64,000 nt of DNA from Mercenaria mercenaria. Its lineage: Eukaryota > Mollusca > Bivalvia > Venerida > Veneridae. The notes below the pieces were generated by a model that saw only the letters and a program-made list of their open reading frames with translations, had not been told where the DNA came from and did no database searches. The stretch lies in NCBI RefSeq assembly GCF_021730395.1, contig NC_069366.1, forward strand, positions 68,701,001-68,765,000, in the 5' to 3' direction. A program made the position numbers and the translations under genes. Numbering within the stretch: position 1 is the stretch's first letter; each line of letters starts with the position of its first letter. Positions 21,970 through 30,800 of this stretch are shown here, piece after piece.

Positions 21970-22815
21970 TGACCATAACTTTGACATGTATTGAGGATTC
22001 TTGTTTATATTTGGCACGAATGTTAACCTCAGTGAGACGGCGTGTCAGGCACCAATGCCAGGTTCCAGTTGTTCACGGTCACAATTAGAGGTCAAAGGTC
22101 AAGTCAGATCTTGTCTGGCCCATAACTTTAACATGCATCGAGGAATCTTGTTTATATTTGGCACGAATGTTAACCTCAGTGAGACAAAGTGTCATGCCTA
22201 ATCTCCAGGCTTCTATCTCAAAGGTCAAGGTCACAGCTGGAGGTAAAAGGTCATGTCAGATCTTGTCCGACCCTTAACTTTGACATGCATGGAGGATCTT
22301 GTTTATATTAAGCATGAATGTTAACCTCAGTGAGACGGAATGTCGTGCGCGAACTGCAGGATCCTATCTCAAAGATCAAGGTCACAGTTGGAGGTCAAAG
22401 GTCATGTCAGATCTGGTACGGTGTATAACTTTAACATGCATTGAGGAATCTTGTTTATATTTGGCAAGAATGTTAATCTCATTGAGACAGAGTGTTATGT
22501 CTAATCCCCAGGCTCCTATCTCAAAGGTCAAGGTCACAGTTGGGGGTCAAAGGTCATGTCAGATCTTGTCCGGCCAAGAACTTTGCCATGCATTGAGGAA
22601 TCATGTTTATAGTTGGTATGAATGTTAACCTCAGTGAGACGGCGTGTCGTGCGCAAAACCCAGGTCCTATCTCAAAGGTCAAGGGCAGATCTTGTCCGAC
22701 CCATAACTTTGACATGCATTGAGGAATCTTGTTTATATTTGGTATGAATGTTCAACTCAATGAGACGTACTCTATCTCACAGGTCAAGATCATAGTTAGG
22801 GGTCAAAGGGCGGGA
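21970..22815 (+). repeat. Tandem array, about 150-bp unit, six copies, AGGTCA-rich
   Basis: 'ataactttgacatgcattga' starts recur at about 21972, 22120, 22272, 22424, 22576 and 22702, giving a period near 150. Each unit has 'gaatgttaacctcagtgaga' and one or two AGGTCA clusters. These include exact DR1-type AGGTCAAAGGTCA at 22089-22101 and 22392-22404 and TCAAGGTCA-type words (about 22225, 22520). The short plus-strand open frames simply repeat with the unit. It is not a gene. Confidence 0.85.
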
Positions 22816-25065
22816 TCGACATGTTGCCCGTGGGCATCTAGTTCATTTTTCTCGTGCAAATCATATATGATTACTATCATGGAAATACAAAAGAATACAG
22901 TTATTCTGTGGCACGTCTTTGATAACGTTTTGGGGTTGTGTATTGCTGTTGTCAGCAAGTTGCGCTCTCAAACAGCGGTGGGAAGAAAGGAATTTTAATA
23001 TAAAGTTGTTCTAACAGGAACGATATAATCATCTTCAGAATTTTTTAAATTGTAACGTGAATCACCCTGTTCAAGGACGAGAGAAGATACGTAAACTGGT
23101 GTAAGATCAGACCTTTTAAAGAACATAATTAGCCTGTGCTTGTATCGACTGTCTGAGAGTTTCCCAAGTTACTTTTAGATATAAATTTTCCAAAGAAATA
23201 AGTCTAGTAGTACCTGAGGCGATGCGTGCACGTTCATTTTGTATTTTGTCTAGCTGAATAATTTCGTAGTTTGTACAATTACGCATATTCGAAAATAAAT
23301 CTTATAAAGGATGTATATATTGTTTCAAGAGATCGACGGTCCAATGAAAATTTTAGTTTGCGCATAATATTAACCCTCTTCCATGACTTTTCTGCAATCG
23401 AGCCGATAAGTGAGTGCCAACAGCAGTTCTTTGACAGGGAGATTCCAAGATGTCTATGTATAATAACTATAGTAAATATAATGGCCCAAACCAATAAATA
23501 CAGCGGCCCAATCGCAATTAACATACTGGTTGGGAACCATTTTTCGAACACATTTTCATATTTCGGCTCTATTATACCCTAAAAAAAATTTGACATAAAT
23601 GAAGCCCACACTGCACAAACTTCAGCTCCTTCCGCATCCGATGTTGTAATCAGCATCGCGTTGTGACGTAAAATATGGGTTCCATGAGGCCTCAAATGGG
23701 GTCACTAAAAGAAGTTATTTTCCCCGTGAAGTAAACCAGTATCCCGACAAATATTTTGACGATGTTTTGCTGTTATTTTGATATCGGAATAAGTAAGTAA
23801 ACTATTTTTACACATTTCTTTATCATTAATCTCTTCAAAAATGCACATTAAACATAACCCGACGTTCAATAGCAGCTACGAAAGCAAACCAAAATTGACT
23901 ATAAAAACTCTTATTTCGTCTAACACGAATTCTTGATAATTCAAATAGATATAGAATTAAATTAGTGCAAAAATCGACTGCCCTGCATTTTATGTAACTG
24001 TTACCGTGAAATTAAAAGTAGCACATGTTATCAGCAGACAATCAATATGTAGTTTAATTATTTCTTCCCCACTTGATACCTCGGCAAGTGTAAACTACTG
24101 CGCATGCGCAATGCTACCTTCATGCCCCGAAAAGTTGTTTTATAATCACAGGTGAGGTATCATCATAAAATCTAATATTATACAGCCTTGTACTATAGTG
24201 GCTTGTTGTAGACATGAAGAACAAACATCTAAATGATCTAGATGAAACAATTACGTGAATAACAATGGAATAAAGCGGATATTACATGTGTCCGGAAACT
24301 GGTTCCCAACCAGTACCGGTTCAATCGCATTAAGACAGCGGCCCAACCACAATAAATATGCACTTTTAATACTTGTTTATTTGTAATGAATAAAACTCAT
24401 AAGAGTATCCCGATCTTTTTATTATGATGGGAATACAGCATGCTGGTAGTTACATTTATCGTTTCACTTGTATCAATGTACTTTATAATTATCAAAATAT
24501 TTCAATAGTTTGAATACTGGTATAGTTCGACCGCGTGTTTTGAGCCGTGACGGAATGATACACTTTTTTCAATTGGGTTATATCGATATTTGGCTGAAAA
24601 ATCTCTATAGAGTAAGTTGACATGTATGTTTTGTTTTCAAGGCTATATACCAATAAAAGAAATTGTTCTTTGTTTCATATAAAATTCAGCTACTTCAGAA
24701 CAATTTTGTTACAGTTTCTAGATTTTCACTCTGTCGTAGACCTATTTTCCACAAGATATCCATACATTTGCTTCAAGTCAGGTACCCTCATATTGCCGCA
24801 TTTCGGAAAGCGGTCCGCAGAATAAACACCTTACTTTCGTTTTAAAGTAAACAACTCTAAAACATGCGAGTATTAGCATGAAACGTGTCCTATTTTATGT
24901 AAAATTCATTCCACGAGTGAAATAATGCCCATTTGGCCCCCGATTTACGCGCAAATGCGCGAAAAATGGAAAAATTAGGATCTATTTAGGATCTATTTAT
25001 TAGGGACTTCTTTCGACCGTAGACCGAATTACTGCATTATAACCTCAATGAACTTGATTAAATCG
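22816..25065. other. Non-coding part of duplicated unit A, with an inverted pair at 23.5/24.3 kb
   Basis: The segment 'tactggttgggaacca' plus flanks at about 23520-23565 recurs inverted at about 24277-24320. 'cggcccaaccacaataaata' at about 24343 and its flanks correspond to 61905-61970 in unit B. No exon was recognised; the overlapping 103- and 90-residue frames on opposite strands near 23280-23580 show no domain. Confidence 0.45.
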
Positions 25066-25130
25066 CTGACGCAGTTGGTAGAGCGTAATGAATACAAACC
25101 GTAAGAGTTCAAGCCAATATTACGGCCGTA
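25066..25130 (+). mobile_element. Degraded tRNA-like SINE head
   Basis: 'gctgacgcagttggtagagc' looks like an A-box and D-arm, and 'agagttcaagcc' like a decayed B-box. Too degraded for a tRNA gene. Confidence 0.4.
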
Positions 25131-25158
25131 GTTTTTCTCCAGTATACATTATTCTTAT

Positions 25159-25164
25159 TTTATT
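25159..25164 (-). terminator. Possible poly(A) signal of the HEPN-NACHT gene
   Basis: AATAAA on the minus strand, about 145 bases past the stop codon at 25307. It is the nearest canonical signal I noticed. Confidence 0.4.
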
Positions 25165-25306
25165 TTTAGTCAAGAATCTTTGAAGACTCTTTGAAACTTT
25201 TAAGTTCAATCAGACATAATGTGTTAAGTATAATGTAATGTTTTAACGTCAAGTTCTCAATATTCGCAGACTTCAAAACGTTGAATGAAAAAAAAATAGA
25301 ACACGG

Positions 25307-27804
25307 TTACTTTTTGGTCATAAAACAGAACCTGTAACGTCTGTCTTCTATCACTTGAAACATGGTTTTATTCCTTCTAAAGTAGTCACGTCTATCAATT
25401 TCCATTAATTCGGAAAGCAAAATGCATGTTGTATCCACTTGTACAGGTTGTTGAAGAGTAAGAAGACTATCGACGAATCTACGCCACGTTTGCAGGCTGA
25501 GATTGACATCATCTAGTTCAATGTGTTTTAGGTTTCTCATTGCGGGTGTTACAGTGAGAGCCTTGTCAGCAATATCTACCCGCTTTAACTCGAGTTTCCG
25601 TAGTTGCTGTAAGGTATGTATCACAGAATCCACATGTTTGTTGTATCCATATGATCTAAAGAACAATTTCCTAATGTGAAGTTTAGTGAGATTGCCGGCA
25701 TTTAACAGAAGATCAATATTCGGTATACTGCAAGCATCAAAACGCAAAGTTTTAAGATGTATAGTATTTATGTTAGATATTATCACGTGCTTACACTCTC
25801 TCAGATCAAGTTTCTGAAGCTGGTCATTCTTTGAAAAATCAACTTTATGACCACGACAAAAAAGATCGTCACAGCGTACCAAGTCCAATGAAAGATGTTT
25901 TAAAGGTGCTTCTTGTATTAGGGAGGTTACTGTTTCCATTCCACCGCAAGATAACATATTGGGACCAATACTCATATATTGTAGTCGTTTCAGACGTGAA
26001 ATCCATCTACATACTTCTTCATTAGAGATAAACTTTGCATCAAGAGATAACACATTATCCGGTATAATTCTTTGTAGAAAAGACATCCCTGTAGAGTAGC
26101 CGATGATAACATCACAAAGGTTGACCATCGACTGATCATCTGGATCACACTCCGATAGACAATCGAGTATCAGACGCTGAATGTGTTCTGATACAGTGTC
26201 ATGCGTGGTGAATATATATTTATATTCGGATAAAGAGTTTCTGTACCTTAACAAACTTTCATCCCCGCTAACAGTATCGGAGATAAATGTTGAAAGTTTT
26301 GATATTAGGAATGGAGATAACCCGCAAATCAATTTGAGTACGTTAGAAAATTGTAGAACGTCGGCAGCAGATTTACACTTTTGAAAGAGGTCCTGCAAAA
26401 TGGTAGTTGGAAGGTTTGAACGCTGATTTTCATTATAATGGCTTGAAACATATACAGCTGCGAAAAACTCGAGGTAAGATATGTGAATGAATTCCAACTG
26501 AGTATTTTCCTGCGTGGGATTAAAACAGTTATTTTCTACCAAAATACCAAGCTTAATGAGTGTTGTCATAACCTCTTTTGGAACACCTCTCTGTCGGAGA
26601 TGTGATCGGCCGAATGTGCTAGATCCCTTTTCTGAAGTTAATGCTTCAAACGCAACTCCCGCTAACGGAAGCAGAAATCGTTTGTTTGCTTCATATCTTG
26701 GAAAAGTTTGTAAATGTCTAGGCAGACGCATATTTGTATCTATTTGTTGTGTTATACCAATCTGATCTTCATCCATGTCTTCTCCATCTTCTTTGTTCAG
26801 ATACCAGCCAAGCATGATATTCACTAGTTGACTGTATATATCGGTAACAGATTTTCCAATTTCGTATCCGGAGCCGTATAACCATACGAGTTGTTGCAAA
26901 AGCATGGGTGTTTTCTCAAGATGTTTAAGTTTCGCCATTTTTAATTTCTCCATGAATGCAAAATAAGACAGACTTGATTTATTACTGAACTTTGATAAAT
27001 ATTTTTCAATGAAATAGGTCATAGATTTCTCATCTATTCCTACTAATTTCACTTTTTGATCGTATACAGAAGACTTCATGCTCAGAATTCCCTTAGCTGA
27101 CGGTCGAGAAAGTGTAACTAGAGTGGCCTGTTTTGCCCCGTCTCTATTTGGTAAACCATAGCTGACATGTTGTAAAACCGATGCAACTTTTGGATGAGTC
27201 CATTCATCCAATCCATCAGCTACGATGAGACAACGTTCCGATTCTTGCTCAAATATTCTATCAATGAAGTCGTTTGTTGTAAGATCTGCAGCTGTGATAA
27301 ACGCTTTGATCATTTCAGTAATGTCGCTAAGTCCTGACATTCTCTGTAAAGGTACGAAGAAAAGAAAATCGAACTTTCTCATCTCATTGATATTTCCATC
27401 GTTTACAGCAGAAAACGGATCAACCTTTCCTCTTCCTACTGTTCTGCGAGGTTCTTTACACTTATTATTATCATTATCGTCTGTTACCGCTGAGCACCAG
27501 ATCTGAATCATCATTTTGCAAAATGTGCTTTTTCCTGTCCCAACATCCCCTACTATATAGATGTTTTTGTTTTTTCGACCGTTCGTTTGTAGAATCTCTC
27601 GATATTGTTGTTTAGCTCTAGTATTTGGCTTGTTCGATGACCTTTCTGTGGACTTCGATTCACTTTTGTCAATGTCTTCCACTACCATTTTCGGGACAAC
27701 ATAAATTTCTTCAATATCTAAATTGTCGTCTTGTAATTTAAGAGGTGAAATCGATGTTCTCACATAATGATTCTGGTACATTGTCACCAGCTGTTTCTGT
27801 AGCA
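25307..27804 (-). CDS. HEPN-NACHT gene, exon 5: NACHT ATPase and LRR-like C-terminus
   Basis: 833 codons including the stop; acceptor TTACTTTACAG|TG. The NACHT core has Walker A GDVGTGKSTFCK, a DFLFFVPLQ strand, Walker B LIVADGLDEW with two acidic residues, the sensor-like TLVTLSRPSAKGI and the winged-helix lead-in PMLLQQLVWLYG. The region FIHISYLEFFAAVYV is the typical end of the NACHT-associated helices. From about residue 1050 there are LRR-like units (LQKLDLRECKHVIIS, LKTLRFDACSIPNIDLLL, LRKLELKRVDIADKAL, LKHIELDDVNLSLQTWRRF). A single intron-free exon for NACHT plus LRR is typical of expanded invertebrate NLR-like families. Confidence 0.9.
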
Positions 27805-30800
27805 CTGTAAAGTAAAAACAAATTATCATTACTCAAAATTTAAACATATTTTTAAGAAATTAGATTTCGTTTGGAGTTCATAGAAAATGAACGACAGAAT
27901 AGGATAAACAAATCAATGACACGATTCATGTTAATTGGCCGATCCTATTCTGTCGTTCATTCCGCATGAACTGCGAAAAAATTAATTCATTTCTTATATT
28001 TTCATTATATTTCTTTTCAAATTGTAAACAATATTTAATATATACGAAATGTGTGTATTTCGTATAATTTAACGTTAAGATCAGCTTCCCCGCCATTCTG
28101 TTCAGCAGAATGAACAACTGCGACGTCATCTAACGAACGGTCTCCCTGACTATAGGCAGACAGCGGCCCCATTATCGCTAAGCAGCGTTGTCGTAACATT
28201 TCCTTTTTCTGTTCACACAAAATTAACGTTATAATTTTCAATGGCAAAGAATAAGTCGAATGTAAATATACTCCAAATAAATGAACATTTAGTTATATAA
28301 AAATATATTAAATTTTTATAATACCTCATATAAATGCCCAAATGCAGATTTCCTATTAGTATAACTTCACTCATAAATCATATTCCCAAGTGATTTGATA
28401 CCTCATGCGCAAGATCGTTATTTTGGTTTTCTGAGCATGTCATATTTTCAGTAATTTGATATCACAAGCTCAACAGCGCTATTTTGGTTTTCTGCGCATG
28501 TGATATTGTTTTTCATATCTCCAGTTGGGTGATATGATACTTTTGCATTGAGTTAAAGACTATAATCTTTAAAGTTGACAAGGCACTCATACGATTATTA
28601 TAAGATTAAACTATTTTTCTAGTGTAATCCCTGCCGTTCATCATGCATGTGTAATCCCTGATTTGTGTTTGAAAACAATTTTTTATCAGTTTTGAATCGA
28701 AACTGTGACCAACGGATAGGAATGATCTAACTAAGAAAATGAGTGCGTGCACTTATAAATATGTTTCTTTCAGAATAAGAAAATTATCGCCGTCTTTTAT
28801 TTTTTCGAATACTGCTTTTGGCTTTGGCATAGACGTAACTCTGTAATATGCGCATAAATACATAATGCATTGATATGTGAACGTCCTGGCTAAACCAGTT
28901 AAACAGCTTGAAAGTCTTACAATAAATTCGTCAAAATTTCGGAGTGTCAAGACTCCTGCAGTCTTTATTTTATTGGAATTTATAATCTACCTTTAGAAAT
29001 AAGACAAAACTGCCATGTTGTATTTGAAGAGCACAAGTGCAATACTTGGTGCCGCAGAATCTAAAGTGAGAACTAGAAAGAAGAACTGTTTAAGTATTAA
29101 ATGCTATTTTTGTGCATTTAGACCGGTATAAGCCACATTGGGACTTCTTGCAAATCCGTGAATCGGGATGATTTGCAAGAAGTCCTAGAATAGCTTACAC
29201 CGTCTAAACAAAAATGAAAATAAATCCTGATACAAGTTTTTACATCTTTACAGAAGCTTACTACAAAAATATTATAATTCTTTCCAAGCGTGGCATCAGA
29301 AAATCAAAATGAATATCAGACTGTCGATCTTTAAAACACCTGAAGAGAATAGCTTAAAAGACCCGCAAACGTTACATTTCAATTCGCCTTCTGATAAAAA
29401 TACAGATTGTAATTTTCATTTAGAATCCTTAAATCCAGAAAATTATCACATGATATTGTCGATTCAATTTTGATCTTTACTGTCAGAAAACTAAGTTTTA
29501 GCTTTGATTTGTTTTTAGTATCCGATTTTGAAAGATTTCTCCATGTTTTGATTGTTTCTTGTGAACGACGTCAGATTGAACTGCAGTCTCACGTCAAAGA
29601 CTACCCTTGATATTATTGCGCAGTGTTGTTTACGTTTTTTTCTATACAACTCATATATAATGAATGCAAATAATAAAATGTATTCAATAGCAATATTTTC
29701 AGATAATGACGGTAATTTTTAAATGCTGCAATAACAAGTTCTCAAATAAAATCTAAGTGAAACTATTTCTCGTATGCATTATTACCTTGTTTTCTTTCAA
29801 CATAGCCTAATTGTTTCTGATGATTTTGACGTATGATGTCCATTTTATCTACTTTTCTTTCTAGTGAAGTAAGACGCTGTAAAAATAATGACAACTTGAC
29901 AATTTCTAGAAATGTTTTAGTTAAGAAATAATGTATCTCATCCAGTGATTTGTCGTTGAATAAGTCATTGTTTGGAGTTCAGATGCGAAGGAATTATATC
30001 ACGAGGGCGCAGCCCGAGTGATATAATAATACGCATCTGAACGACAAACAATGATTTATTCAAGAGCAAATCACTAAATGAGATATATTATTTCGATTCT
30101 AACACGTTACCAACAATTTTTAAGTACATCCTTGACGACATTCATTAAATATTTGCCCGTTTTCAATCGGTTTCTTTTCCAGCGCGCCGCTATGCCGTAT
30201 GACGCCATAACGTAATAATTGTGACGTCAGAACAGTGATATGTTTTATAATAATTAACTGTTTTCTGCCTTCTTTGTTTAATAGGAAAATGAATCGGATC
30301 GTGTTAGAATTAGTATTATTGCATACATGTGTTAAATTATAACATGTTTATAAAGATGGAATAACCTATCAAATTTATTCTGAAGATTGTTTAGGAGTTT
30401 ATGACTAATCAATGACCTTTGTTCAAAAACTTCCGATAGTATCATGAAAACAGAAAAAAAGGGTTTACCTGTTTTGCAATAGAACTGTCCAATTCAAGTC
30501 TTTCGACTTTTTTGTGCACGCTGTGTTTGTCCAATTCTTGCAGAGCATCCTGTAGTGCTTTCTGTGTAATACCTGTAATTGCATCTGTAGTTTCGTTTTG
30601 TTTCTCTCCAATTTCGGCTTTTGCTTCTTCAATAGCGTCAATAGCTTCTCTCTGTTTCTCAACAATATCAGCTTTTGCCTCTTCAATAGCACCAATAGCT
30701 TCTTTCTGCTTCTCACCAATGCCAGTTTTTGCGTCTTGAATAGATTCTACAGCGTCATTTTCTTTCTTATCAATGCTATCTTTAGCATCTTGAACAACGT

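Noticed and set aside
21737-22998. Repetitive small proteins in the 22-kb array
   Set aside because: Frames follow the 150-bp unit, are broken at different points and have no start/stop consistency.
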